A DNA stretch of 64,000 bases, from the NCBI GenBank assembly GCA_965603515.1, contig CBFDDH010000005.1:30238-94237 (forward strand), in the 5' to 3' direction. The notes under the pieces were generated by a model. The model saw only the letters and a list, made by a program, of their open reading frames with translations, did not search any database and was not told the DNA's origin. The stretch comes from JAUVZL01 sp965603515 (lineage in GTDB: Bacteria; Hydrothermota; Tepidihabitantia; SM23-42). Positions 17,433-27,079 of the stretch are shown in pieces (position 1 is the first letter of the stretch; every line of letters begins with the position of its first letter). The position numbers were made by a program, and so were the translations under genes.

Positions 17433-18575
17433 TTAGCCACCATCTAACAAATCTGCAATAAGCGTAACCAATTGGATGGTTTCAATCTTCACATCCTCAC
17501 CTACTTTATCATCCTTCATCGCACAATTAAAGTGAATCTCACATTTTGGGCAAGCCAGCACCAAAAGGTCTGCTCCAGTCTGTTTTGCCTCTTTCAAACG
17601 TGCAAGTTGTATACTCTTCGAATATGTAGAACAGTTAATCCATGCACTGACACCACAACATATTGCACTCTTTCTGCTTCTTGCCATTTCTTTCAATTCC
17701 AATTGTGGAACCGAAGTAATGGCTTTTCTTGGTTCATCATAAATACCAAGATGCCTTCCAAGTCTGCAGGGATCCTGATAAGAAACGGTTTTGGCGAGTT
17801 CCTTAAGTTTTATTTTTCCTTGATCGATCGCTTCAGCTATGACTTCAGTAATATGTTGCACTTCAAAATTGCATTCAAAATATTTGGGATAATCAATTTT
17901 GAATGTCCGATATCCCTCAGGACACGAAAAAATAATCTTTTTTACCCCTACTTTATTGATTTCATTAATATTGTATTGCGCCAGTCTTTTGAAATTATCC
18001 AGTTCTCCACCCCATAAGAGATCATGTCCACAACAGCGTTCATTGGGTAACACTACTGGTGTGATACCTAAATGATTGAGAATTTTTATGCTGGCTTTGG
18101 CAGCTTTTATTGTATTGATCTCGATATCTTTAAAAAGGACATCAAAATAAGGCAAGCATCCAACGAAATATAGTGTCTCACCTGATCCGGCAACCTTCAA
18201 ATCATTATCGATCCAATCCATGCGTTTCTGTTGAAGATCTGGTGTCGACATAATACGCATCAATGATTGTGCAGCACCACCATGCGAACAGATCGCTTCT
18301 TCACCGATTTTCTGTGCTTCCTGACGGGTAGCAAGGGTCAGATCGATATAGTCGATATTGGCCGGACATCTTTCATCACAGAGTTTGCATGTCAAACAAG
18401 CCCAGATATTCTTGTCCTTTAATAACTCAAGCTGACCACTACGAATTGCTTTATTAACTAATATGCGTGGCGAATAGCCATGATTAAATCGTGATATTGG
18501 ACATGAACCCGTACATTTACCGCATTCAAGACATAAATAAGCTCTGGATTCTTTTATCGCCTTTTTAATACTCAC
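17433..18575 (-). CDS. HdrD-like (HdrC-HdrB type) Fe-S oxidoreductase
   Basis: 380 aa. N-terminal HdrC-like part has CLECGKCTGSCP and CLTCKLCDERCP (residues about 14-80). The rest has two CCG domains. The first (FVGC, RCCGHD, SCPEGY) lacks the last Cys of the terminal CxxC. The second (DPCRLGR, ICCGVS, CPKC) is complete. This layout equals HdrD or the GlcF/DUF3483-type subunits that accept electrons in disulfide-, lactate- or glycolate-linked complexes. With a separate HdrBC in the same array there are two potential Hdr-type catalytic units. It overlaps the preceding mvhD-like gene by 4 nt. Confidence 0.85.
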   Translation of the reverse strand: MSIKKAIKESRAYLCLECGKCTGSCPISRFNHGYSPRILVNKAIRSGQLELLKDKNIWACLTCKLCDERCPANIDYIDLTLATRQEAQKIGEEAICSHGGAAQSLMRIMSTPDLQQKRMDWIDNDLKVAGSGETLYFVGCLPYFDVLFKDIEINTIKAAKASIKILNHLGITPVVLPNERCCGHDLLWGGELDNFKRLAQYNINEINKVGVKKIIFSCPEGYRTFKIDYPKYFECNFEVQHITEVIAEAIDQGKIKLKELAKTVSYQDPCRLGRHLGIYDEPRKAITSVPQLELKEMARSRKSAICCGVSAWINCSTYSKSIQLARLKEAKQTGADLLVLACPKCEIHFNCAMKDDKVGEDVKIETIQLVTLIADLLDGG

Positions 18576-19033
18576 TTTACATCCTCAACCTGATTATCTG
18601 ATACTTTAATGACCTTCTTAATGGAACTCGGACCAAGTTTTCTGATCGTCGCGGTGAATGCTTGAGCAACCTTGGCAAACTTTGTGGCTTCGGCCGATGA
18701 AATCCAATCAAGCATGAGTCTTTCTTTTTCAATACCGATCATCGCAGTAAGTTGCTCAGTGATCTTGTGAACATCAGCTGCCTTTTTTGCACCAAACATA
18801 TAATGACAATCTTCAAAATGGCATGTGGCAACCAAAACACCATCAGCACCCAATTCAAATGCCTTCAAAACCAACCCCGGGGTCACTCTGCCACCGCACA
18901 TAACCCGCACAATGCGGATATTTGTAGGATATTGAAGTCGCGAAACACCCGCACCATCGGCAGCTGGATAAGAACACCAATTGCAGCAGAATGCGACTAT
19001 CTTTGGCTCAAAATTCTCCTTTGGTAAATCCAT
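18572..19033 (-). CDS. mvhD: MvhD/FlpD-like [2Fe-2S] electron-transfer subunit
   Basis: 153 aa, the single-domain MvhD family. Cysteines lie in FCCNWCSYPAADGAG, VMCGGR and TCHFEDCHY. In methanogens MvhD links hydrogenase or formate dehydrogenase to HdrA; in bacteria FlpD/MvhD does the same for other donors. No hydrogenase genes are present, so the donor is probably ferredoxin or NAD(P)H through the neighbouring fusion HdrA. The second MvhD in this operon is the C-terminal domain of the gene at 13506-15947. ATG 19033 lacks a strong ribosome binding site. Confidence 0.87.
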   Translation of the reverse strand: MDLPKENFEPKIVAFCCNWCSYPAADGAGVSRLQYPTNIRIVRVMCGGRVTPGLVLKAFELGADGVLVATCHFEDCHYMFGAKKAADVHKITEQLTAMIGIEKERLMLDWISSAEATKFAKVAQAFTATIRKLGPSSIKKVIKVSDNQVEDVK

Positions 19034-19079
19034 TATTTAATCATTCAACCTTTCAACCATTTTGTAACCATTCAACTAT

Positions 19080-22000
19080 TTAACCAAATAATGCTTCCAG
19101 CTGTGCTTCGATTTGTTCGCTCATGAAATGTTTCAAGTCAATTGCACCGGTCGGGCAAGCAGGTACGCAAGTTCCACAACCTTTACACAGTGCTTCATTG
19201 ACCTGGGCGACAAAAATACCTTTTTCTTTTTCAATAAGTTCAATTGCATGGAATTCACAGACTTCTGCACACCGACCACAACCGCGGCAATAGACCTCAT
19301 CAACGATCGATGTTATCGGTGCCAGACTTATTTTATCACGGCTCAGCAGTCCAGACACTTTCGATGCAACTGCGGATGCCTGAGATATTGAATCCCCAAT
19401 GTCTTGCGGGAATTGACAACAACCACATAAAAACACTCCTTCAACTGTAGTTTCAACCGGACCGAATTTCGAATGACGTTCCAGGAAGAATTTATCTGGA
19501 CCCCTTGGTACTTTTAATAACTCAGAAAGGCGCAAAGAATCCTCAGCAGGAACCATGCCTACGGAAAGCACAATGAGGTCGACTGGCACACTGATCTCAG
19601 CATTGAGGTCCACTGACGAAACCGTTATCTGGTTAGCCATATCAGTACCGGAAATCTCCGGTTCATCCTCATACGGTAAAAAGAGCACACCTAATTCCCG
19701 TGCTTTCCGATACATCCGTTCGGCACCTTTTGAATAAACCCTGACGCCGCGGTTTAATATCGCGACATCAATGCCTTTTTCTTTAAGATATATCGCCTCT
19801 TTTATTGCGGCTTGACAACAGTATCGAGAACATCCTGGATTACCAGCATCCCCTCTCGACCCAACGCACTGTACAAAGGCAACTGATTTGATATTCTTAA
19901 TATCACCCTTCAGGATCTTCTCTTCCAATTCCATATTGGTTATCACATTCTTATATCGACTATAACCATATCTTTGGGCTGGATCGTAAAGACTAGCCCC
20001 AGTAGCTAAAACAATAGCACCTACTGTAAATTCGGTTTCTTTTCCTTTAATGTTCAGTTTTACCTGAAAATTCCCAACATAACCAGTGACATCTGTCAGC
20101 TCTGCAGAAATTAAGAATTCGCCACCTGCTTTGGTGAATTCATCGATCAATTTAGTGATAATGTCTTTACCCGGCTTGAAACTTGGATAAATACTCGATA
20201 AATCACGCACCAAACCGCCGGGAGCTTCATTCTTCTCAATGATCTTAACCTTAAAGCCACGCAAAAGCAGGTCAAGTCCACACCTTAACCCGGTTATGCC
20301 ACCACCGATTATTGCAACATCCCGGTTAACTGACAGTTCTTTCAAGTAGAGCGGTTTGAGTTCTCTGACACGCGCGACTGACATTCTTACCAATTCCTTG
20401 GCCTTGGCAGTTGCTTTTTTAGGTTCTTTCTGGTGCACCCACGAACATTGATTTCTAATATTCGCGATATCGAAAAGGTAAGGATTTAGACCAATCATAG
20501 TCAACGAATCCTGAAAACTCGGTTCATGTGTTTTAGGCGTACAGGCAGCGACCACGACTCTATTGAGTTTGTTTTCGGCGATACGCTCCTGCAGCTTACG
20601 TTGGTCAGTTTCTGAACAGGCGAAAGTATAATCTTCCGCAAAAACCACCCCCGGCAAAGTCTTGGCATATTCTACTACTGACTTCACATCAACGACCTTT
20701 GAAATATTGGGTCCACAATGGCAGACAAAGACACCGACTCTTGGCGGTCCGGAAATATCGACTTGTTCGATATCTGGCTCTTCAATCTCCAGTTCTTGTC
20801 CTTTGAGAAAAAGCGATGCTTTAACCGCTGCTCCGCTGGCTTCAGCGATCGAGTCAGTAATGTCTTTGGGCCCGGTTGCACATCCGCAGACCAAAATTCC
20901 TTGTTTCGTGGATTCCAGAGGTTTAATTGCTGGCTCTGCATTCTTGAAAAAGCCATCTTGGTCAGTTTCAACACCAAGCACATCGGCCAGTTCCTGGCAA
21001 CCATTGGGTGGGATCAAAGCTGAAGCTAAACAGACAGCGTCAAAAACCATTTTTGATGAGTATCCCTGGTCGTCCTCATAATGAATGATCAAATCACCAT
21101 TTTCATCTTCAATGACCTTGGATGGCTTTCCTTTAATATATTTCACGCCTTTTTCTACTGAACGATTATAGAATTCTTCAAAACCCTTACCAAATGCCCT
21201 TATATCAATATAGAACACAGTGATTTCAATATCTGGATAGTGTTCTTTCAATACCAGACTGTCTTTTATCGTATTCATACAGCATATGCGACTACAATAA
21301 TTAATATCCCGGCGCATATTACGTGAACCAACACATTGAATAAATGCAAAACGGATAGGTCCTTTTCTTTCTTTGTCAAGAGCAAGTTCACCATTAGTTG
21401 GACCATCTTCACTCATTATTCTTTCCAGCTCAAAAGAGGTATAGATATTTTTGAAACGTTTATAACCATATTCACTCGCTTCTTTAGGATCGAGATAATC
21501 GATTCCCGTCGTCACAACGATCGAGCCAATATCAAGATCAATGAATTCATCTTCCATGTCATGAACAATAGCTTGAGGCTCACAGGCCTTTACACACTCC
21601 AAGCACTCAGCACACCCTGCGCAGTTGAGACAGCGGTCAGCTTCTTTTTTTGCTTGTAGTGCAGAAAATCCCAGCGAGACTTCATCAAAACTCTTTTTGG
21701 ACTTTTCCAGATCAAGAACTGGCATTTTTTTCCGAGCGGTTGTCTCGAGACCATCCGGTATATCGATGTCTTCATCCACAACGCGCGCCGGTTTTTTCTC
21801 TCTTCCTTCTTTAAGATCAACTCCTCTAATGAATCTATCTATTGATTCAGCAGCTTCTTTCCCCGCTGCAATTGCCTCGATTACGGTTGCTGGTCCGGTC
21901 ACAACATCACCACCAGCAAAAACGCCAGCAATAGTTGTTTGCAGTGTATCTGGGTCAACTTTGAATGTTCCCCAGCGTGTTAACTCAAATTGATTTTCCT

Positions 22001-23483
22001 TGTTTAGAAATGAAACATCGACAGCTTGACCAATTGCCATAATAACCATATCAAGATCTATGGTGAATTCAGAACCTTCAATTGGTACCGGTCTTCTTCT
22101 TCCCGAGGCATCTGGTTCACCAAGTTGCATCTTTACACACTCTATCCCGGTAACCTTGCCATCTTCACCAAAAACCTTGGTTGGCGCCGCCAAGAAATGG
22201 ATTTTAATCCCTTCCTTCTCAGCTTCCAGCACTTCTTCTTCATTAGCCGGCATCTCTCGCTGTGACCGGCGATATACAATAAAAACTTCTTCTGCACCTA
22301 AACGCAAAGCAGTACGGGCAGCATCAATCGCGGAATCCCCACCGCCAATCACAGCAACTTTTTTACCAACCGTGGTCTTATCGTCCATAATCGTTTTTTT
22401 AAGAAACTCGACACAGAATTCCACCCCCTTTAAATCCTCACCTTCGATCCCCATGGATTTTTCCTTTGCAGCGCCTACGCCAAGGAAGATTGCCTTAAAA
22501 TCTTGATCGAAGATATCTTGAATTCCGAAATCTTTACCAAGCGCAATACCGGTTTTAATCTCAACACCCCAGCTCTTTATATAATCTAAATCGCGTTTAA
22601 GGGATTTTTCAGGTAACCTGAATCTGGGGATTGCCCAGTATAGGAGTCCTCCAGGATGATCAGTGGCTTCATAGACGGTTGAGCAGTACCCTTGTTTAGC
22701 AAGAAAATAGGCAGCCGACAAGCCAGCAGGTCCAGCACCAATAATGGCGATTTTTTCTTTGGTCAATTTTGGCATTGCCGCTGGTTCATTATCTACTGGT
22801 TCTTGGTCAGCAATGAAACGTTTTAACTGTGCTATTGCTAAAGGTTCATCAATATCTTTACGTTTACACTCTGATTCACAAGGGTGAGTGCATACTCTTC
22901 CGCAAACTGATGGAAAGGGATTGTCACGTCTTTCTAAATCCAATGCTTCCTGTGATTTACCTTGAGATATAAGAGCAACATAGCCCTGCACATTAACCCC
23001 AGCCGGACAAGCATACCGGCACGGTGACCATCCTTTTTTATCAATAATGAATTTATTCGGAACGGCTTGCGGATACTGACGGTATATTGCCTCATGCTTC
23101 GACAAATCCAGTTCAAACTCGTTGTCGAGTTTCACTGGACAAACTGAAGGACATTCACCACAGCCAGTACACTTATTCCAGTCAACATAAGTGGATTTGT
23201 GTTTGATCTTCACTTTAAAATTTGGAGCTTCCCCGTCGACTTGAACCACTTCGCTGTTTGTGAAAAGTTCAATGTTCGGATGTCGACCGACATCCATTAA
23301 CCGAGGACCGAGGATTCAACCAGTGCAATCCATCGAGGTGAAGATCTTATGGATTTGTGAAGTCCGACCGCCAAGACATGGACCATGCTCAATAAGATAA
23401 ACCTTAAAATCAGCATGTGCCAAATCCAAAGCTGATTGGATACCAGCCACCCCTCCACCGATTACTAATGCTCCTTTTTGCAT
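19080..23483 (-). CDS. hdrA: Giant HdrA-GltD-HdrA fusion, selenoprotein (Sec56)
   Basis: 1467 aa from ATG 23483 if the TGA at 23316-23318 is selenocysteine; otherwise the first 55 codons are orphaned. Order: FAD strand ALVIGGGVAGI (5-15), MDCTG-U-ILGPRLMDVGRHPN (Sec56), ferredoxin CTGCGECPSVCP (about 105), a GltD/NfnB-like NAD(P)H:flavin domain (about 150-560; IIGAGPAGLSAAY, VIGGGDSAIDAA, AGGDVVTGPATV), CAGCAECLECVKAC, the rest of HdrA module 1, then a second HdrA N-terminal domain (GVFVCHCGPN, about 930), second FAD domain (IIGGGITGLR) and C-terminal 2x[4Fe-4S]. The second module lacks the Cys/Sec loop. It probably routes electrons between NAD(P)H, ferredoxin and the HdrBC/D-type subunits. 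Confidence 0.87.
23278..23295 (-). promoter_or_regulatory. Candidate bacterial SECIS hairpin of the giant HdrA
   Basis: Same 18-nt sequence as at 15313-15330 (stem GGATGTC/GACATCC, loop GGUC), again starting 20 nt after the UGA. The 20 intervening bases differ between the two genes (for example ATACTCGG versus ATCCTCGG), whereas the hairpin is identical down to synonymous positions. Confidence 0.8.
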
Positions 23484-23514
23484 TATTTTTATCTATTCCT
23501 TTCTTAGATTAAAA

Positions 23515-24072
23515 TTATTGTGGATCCTTTTGTTTTTTTAGAAGTTCAAGACCAAAATTATAGCCGTGTTTAAAAGCCTTTATGTTTAAATCCAGAGCTT
23601 TTTCAGGAACTGAGCCAGGCAAAGCCTTTTCCATGGCTTCGCATGTCACTATCCCGGTTATCGCAGTGAAGAACCCCAACATAACAACATTAGCCACAAT
23701 TTTCTTGCCGAGCTGTTCAGCAAAACGCGTTGCCGGAATAAGATGGACCTTAATATTCCCCCGGGGTGACTTGTGCTTCACTAAATTTTCGTCAACGAGT
23801 AATATACCGTTTTCTTTGAGTTCCGGTTCGAACTTATCATAACCCTCCTGGGACATGACAACCAAAACATCAGAATTAGTGACATATGGATATAGTACTT
23901 TGGTTTCTGATACCACGAGCTGAGAGCTGCAAGCACCACCCCTTGCTTCCGGGCCAAAGGATTGACTCATTGTACCATATTTGTTATCATAAAGCGAAGC
24001 TGCCTTACCGACAATTATCCCGGATCTTATAATACCTTGACCACCGTAACCGGCGAATCTAATCTCCGCCAT
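23515..24072 (-). CDS. korC: 2-oxoacid:ferredoxin oxidoreductase gamma subunit
   Basis: 185 aa from ATG 24072, which has GGAGG 5 nt upstream and begins MAEIRFAGYGGQG; it overlaps the end of korB2 by 14 nt. The GxGGQG motif, MSQSFGPEARGG and the SQEGYDKF segment define the gamma (KorC/PorC) domain, which bridges the alpha/beta subunits. It is the only gamma subunit for two alpha/beta pairs. The next gene downstream, 32 nt away, is the giant HdrA, tying 2-oxoacid oxidation to the Hdr complex. Confidence 0.92.
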   Translation of the reverse strand: MAEIRFAGYGGQGIIRSGIIVGKAASLYDNKYGTMSQSFGPEARGGACSSQLVVSETKVLYPYVTNSDVLVVMSQEGYDKFEPELKENGILLVDENLVKHKSPRGNIKVHLIPATRFAEQLGKKIVANVVMLGFFTAITGIVTCEAMEKALPGSVPEKALDLNIKAFKHGYNFGLELLKKQKDPQ

Positions 24073-24844
24073 TTTTGCCTCCGGGATCCGCTCCTGATCT
24101 GATTCCATGTGGGGTGAATTTCTCTCCCAACACACTGCTGAGCTGAGCATTATATTGGTCGATAAATGTTGGTCTTTCTTTGCTTGTGAATTTGCCCACG
24201 ATAATTTTGCTATCCGGTTTGATCCCCACATTCTTCGGGTCTTCACTATTCCTTATCTCCGAGTTATCATAGTAAAAACGTACCAGATCAATATTCACCT
24301 TGCTAATACTGGTATAATAGTCAGGGCCTGGCGCCAGAATTTCAATAACTGACAGACCTTTTTTGCCCAATGCCTCGGCAATCGAAGCGGCGAGTTCCTC
24401 AGTATGCAAAGCTGTCCAACGTGCGGTATATATTGCACTGCACGAGTTTCCAAGATGTGGGATATTGAATGGTTCTTCAAAGGTTGAATAGGGTGAGAAT
24501 TTCTGAGCCGCAGAGGGTACTGATTTACCGGCGATTTTTCTGTACACAAAATTATTAATACATATCACCGTAAGTTCCATATTTCTTCGACTGCCATGCA
24601 CAAAGTGATTGCCACCGATCGTCATAAGGTCACCTGCGAAGGGGACAACTTTGAGAGCAGGGTTGGCTAATTTTAGACCAGTTCCAAAAGCAATGGCTCG
24701 ACCGCGTGTCGTATGGAAATAATCAAAACCGAACCGTTTGACTGTCTCTGGTTCAAACAAAATGTCTGAAGGCACACAAACCTGGTCAGGTTTCACCCCA
24801 GCCTTTTCAAGGGCTTGGGCAAATGTCGTGATTATTTCATTCAT
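24059..24844 (-). CDS. korB: Degenerate 2-oxoacid oxidoreductase beta subunit (KorB2)
   Basis: 261 aa, clearly homologous to KorB1 (HTTRGRAIAFGTG; GGNHFVHGSRRN; INNFVY), but stripped of catalytic features. It lacks the N-terminal CPGCG pair and the GIGC cysteine. The TPP-Mg motif SGDGDLIAIGG of KorB1 is AGDLMTIGG here (two residues lost), and MTGGQVAPTT is replaced by IAGKSVPSAA. The TTCPFGC cysteines are also gone. All [4Fe-4S] and TPP-Mg ligands are thus missing, while the frame is open and packed within the operon. It is best seen as a pseudo-enzyme or structural partner, not a pseudogene. It overlaps korA2 and korC. Confidence 0.88.
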   Translation of the reverse strand: MNEIITTFAQALEKAGVKPDQVCVPSDILFEPETVKRFGFDYFHTTRGRAIAFGTGLKLANPALKVVPFAGDLMTIGGNHFVHGSRRNMELTVICINNFVYRKIAGKSVPSAAQKFSPYSTFEEPFNIPHLGNSCSAIYTARWTALHTEELAASIAEALGKKGLSVIEILAPGPDYYTSISKVNIDLVRFYYDNSEIRNSEDPKNVGIKPDSKIIVGKFTSKERPTFIDQYNAQLSSVLGEKFTPHGIRSGADPGGKNGGD

Positions 24845-26082
24845 TCCTTTGATTTGGGACCTCCTCCGAAGACTGATATCTCCAATCTTGTTTTGAATTC
24901 AATGACCTCTTCGATTTTTCGCTCTTCCTTCGCTACTGATACAATTGCATCACATATGTCATCCGGGATATGAACACCAGCACCACCATGCGGGACGAGC
25001 ACAACATTTGCATTACCGTGACAGCACCTTGCAACATCAAAAACAACCTGTCCGTAATTGATCTCAGGAACTACAAGCGCCTTTACTTTCTTGGCTATTT
25101 CAGTGATCCGTTCATCGGGGAATGGCCAGACAGTAACGAGTCTTAGACTACCAACTTTTATCCCTCTTTCTCTCGCCATTTCGATACCGCGTACTGCAAC
25201 CCTCGATGAGATACCATAAGATACGACGACTACATCTGCATCATCAATCTGTTCTTCTTTTAACTCAATGATTTTGTCTTTATTGCACTTTATTTTATCT
25301 ACTAATCTTCTCACATACTTCAGTTTATAATGCTCATCGTCAACTGGGTAACCGCGTTCATCATGGAGCCTTCCGGAAATGTATAGCTTGTGACCTGATC
25401 CGGCCTTAACCATTCTTGGGACAAGGTCTTCATCCGGTTTGAATGGCAGGTACTCATCAGGTGGACCTGTATACCACCGCCTTGGTTCAATCTCGATTTC
25501 TTCAGCTGGCGGGATAACGACTTTCTCGGTCATATGACCAACGCATTCATCAGACATTATCATAACTGGACAACGATATTTTTCTGCCAGATTAAAGGCC
25601 TTTATTGTGTAATCAAACAGTTCCTGAGGAGATTCCGGCGCTATGACGATGAGCCCATAATCACCGTGTGAGCCCCAACGCGCCTGCATCATATCTGCTT
25701 GCCCGGTCTTAGTTGGAACCCCAGTTGAAGGACCACCGCGCTGGATATTAAGCAGTACAAACGGCGTCTCAAGCATTGCCCCAAATCCGACCGTCTCCAT
25801 CATCAAGGAATAACCAGGTCCAGATGTTATGGTCATCGTCTTCGCGCCTGCCCATGCCCCGCCGACGATTGCTGATACTGAAGCAAGTTCATCTTCCATT
25901 TGAATGAACAAGGCACCGTTTTTTGGGGCGATACGCGCAAAAGCCTCAGCCGCTTCAGTTGATGGTGTAATCGGATAACCGGCGACGAACTTACACCCCG
26001 CAGCAAGCGCCCCATAACCAGAGGCAACATCACCATCAATGTAGTAGACGCCGCTGAGCACATCTCTTTGATCAGCCTTCAC
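24841..26082 (-). CDS. korA: 2-oxoacid:ferredoxin oxidoreductase alpha subunit (KorA2, canonical motifs)
   Basis: 413 aa from GTG 26082, with AAAGGAGG upstream. The family motifs are intact: YPITPST (36-42, the substrate/TPP-facing loop), MEDELASVSAIVGGAWAGAK, TSGPGYSLMME and RGGPSTGVPTKTGQAD (115-130). The transketolase pyrimidine-binding domain is followed by the C-terminal domain II (VVSYGISSRVA; VWPFPDERI). It resembles KorA or VorA for 2-oxoglutarate or branched acids; the substrate is not certain. Its 5' end overlaps the 38-aa miniprotein by 11 nt and its 3' end overlaps korB2 by 4 nt. Confidence 0.92.
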   Translation of the reverse strand: MKADQRDVLSGVYYIDGDVASGYGALAAGCKFVAGYPITPSTEAAEAFARIAPKNGALFIQMEDELASVSAIVGGAWAGAKTMTITSGPGYSLMMETVGFGAMLETPFVLLNIQRGGPSTGVPTKTGQADMMQARWGSHGDYGLIVIAPESPQELFDYTIKAFNLAEKYRCPVMIMSDECVGHMTEKVVIPPAEEIEIEPRRWYTGPPDEYLPFKPDEDLVPRMVKAGSGHKLYISGRLHDERGYPVDDEHYKLKYVRRLVDKIKCNKDKIIELKEEQIDDADVVVVSYGISSRVAVRGIEMARERGIKVGSLRLVTVWPFPDERITEIAKKVKALVVPEINYGQVVFDVARCCHGNANVVLVPHGGAGVHIPDDICDAIVSVAKEERKIEEVIEFKTRLEISVFGGGPKSKE

Positions 26083-26188
26083 CCGTCAGACCTCCTTTCA
26101 ACCATCTTTCAATATAACGCTTACCTATTCCAAACGTTAAATGTTTTTTCTCTGTACCGCTATCTTCATAAGGTCTAACCGGGTTCAT
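26072..26188 (-). CDS. Kor-associated miniprotein 2 (38 aa, unknown family)
   Basis: The ORF starts at ATG 26188 inside the end of korB1 (14-nt overlap) and ends 11 nt inside korA2. It begins MNPVRPYEDSGTEKK and ends RWLKGGLTGEG. 24 of the 36 positions aligned without gaps are identical to the miniprotein before korA1, including MNPVR, TEKK and RWLKGG. The codons for KGG supply the korA2 ribosome binding site (AAAGGAGG). A frame preserved in two diverged copies suggests a real product or a coupled leader peptide. It is basic and has no cysteine. I do not recognise the family. Confidence 0.68.
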   Translation of the reverse strand: MNPVRPYEDSGTEKKHLTFGIGKRYIERWLKGGLTGEG

Positions 26189-27068
26189 TTTCACCATCCT
26201 TGATCTCGGATAACCACTCGTTATAGCGATCTGTATAACTCGGTCTTTCTCGGTCGACGAACTTACCCATTATAATCTTTCCCTGTAAAGCTATATCAAG
26301 ATTCTTGGTATCCTCATCATGACGTATTTCCGTATTATCATGGTAGAAACGCATCATATCAAGGCCATCCCCTAATCGGTTGATCCTTGAGTAATATTGG
26401 GCACATGGCGATATAGCTTCAACTACAGAAAATCCTTTTTTATTGAGTGCTTCAACAAAAGAATTCATAAGCCGACGGACATGAAGCGTGGTCCAACGCG
26501 CCACATACACAGCACCTGAAGATTCTGCCAAATATGGTATATTAAAAGGCGGCTCAACACACCCAAAAGGACAGGTTGTGGCATACGCAGTGAGCGGTGT
26601 TGTCGGAGCAACCTGACCACCAGTCATCGCGTAGATGAAGTTGTTTACGCATATGACGAGCATATCGATATTTCTTCGCGCTGCATGGATAAAATGATTT
26701 CCACCGATCGCAATAAGATCACCATCGCCAGAGAAAACCACGACTTTCATGTCCGGGTTGGCAACTTTAATACCCGTAGCAAAAGCGATCGCCCGCCCAT
26801 GAGTAGTGTGGAATGAATCGAGCTTCACATACCCGGCAACCCTGCCTGTACAACCAATACCAGAAACAATAGCTACCTTATTAAGATCTATCTCGGCTTT
26901 TTCAAGCGCCGCTGCAAACGCAGTAACTGCTAAACCAATTCCACAACCCGGGCACCAAATATGTGGTATCCTGTCCATGCGAAGCACATTTTCCATCGGA
27001 TGGATTATGTCCATACCTGATCGACCAGATTGGGTCTCCTCTTGCTGCATTGTTTTTGGTATTTCCAT
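26175..27068 (-). CDS. korB: 2-oxoacid:ferredoxin oxidoreductase beta subunit (KorB1, intact)
   Basis: 297 aa. Fe-S ligands C39-P-G-C42, C73 (GIGC) and C166/C170 (TTCPFGC) are present. The TPP-Mg2+ motif is intact: SGDGDLIAIGG (Asp115/Asp117) and VNNFIYAMTGGQ about 27 residues on. It should bind TPP and the proximal [4Fe-4S] cluster and pass electrons to ferredoxin. The first ~30 residues are a variable extension. The gene starts 12 nt after korA1 and is followed by the miniprotein and korA2. As the only intact beta subunit, it probably carries the complex's chemistry. Confidence 0.93.
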   Translation of the reverse strand: MEIPKTMQQEETQSGRSGMDIIHPMENVLRMDRIPHIWCPGCGIGLAVTAFAAALEKAEIDLNKVAIVSGIGCTGRVAGYVKLDSFHTTHGRAIAFATGIKVANPDMKVVVFSGDGDLIAIGGNHFIHAARRNIDMLVICVNNFIYAMTGGQVAPTTPLTAYATTCPFGCVEPPFNIPYLAESSGAVYVARWTTLHVRRLMNSFVEALNKKGFSVVEAISPCAQYYSRINRLGDGLDMMRFYHDNTEIRHDEDTKNLDIALQGKIIMGKFVDRERPSYTDRYNEWLSEIKDGENEPG

Positions 27069-27079
27069 TCTACACTCCC

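Noticed and set aside
24073..24246. N-terminal extension of korC to 24246
   Set aside because: It would lie inside korB2, is not homologous to the family, and ATG 24072 has a perfect ribosome binding site and begins the GxGGQG strand.
24059..24844. KorB2 as a pseudogene
   Set aside because: The frame is open, it overlaps both neighbours, and conserved structural blocks remain; loss is confined to cofactor ligands, which fits a non-catalytic subunit better.
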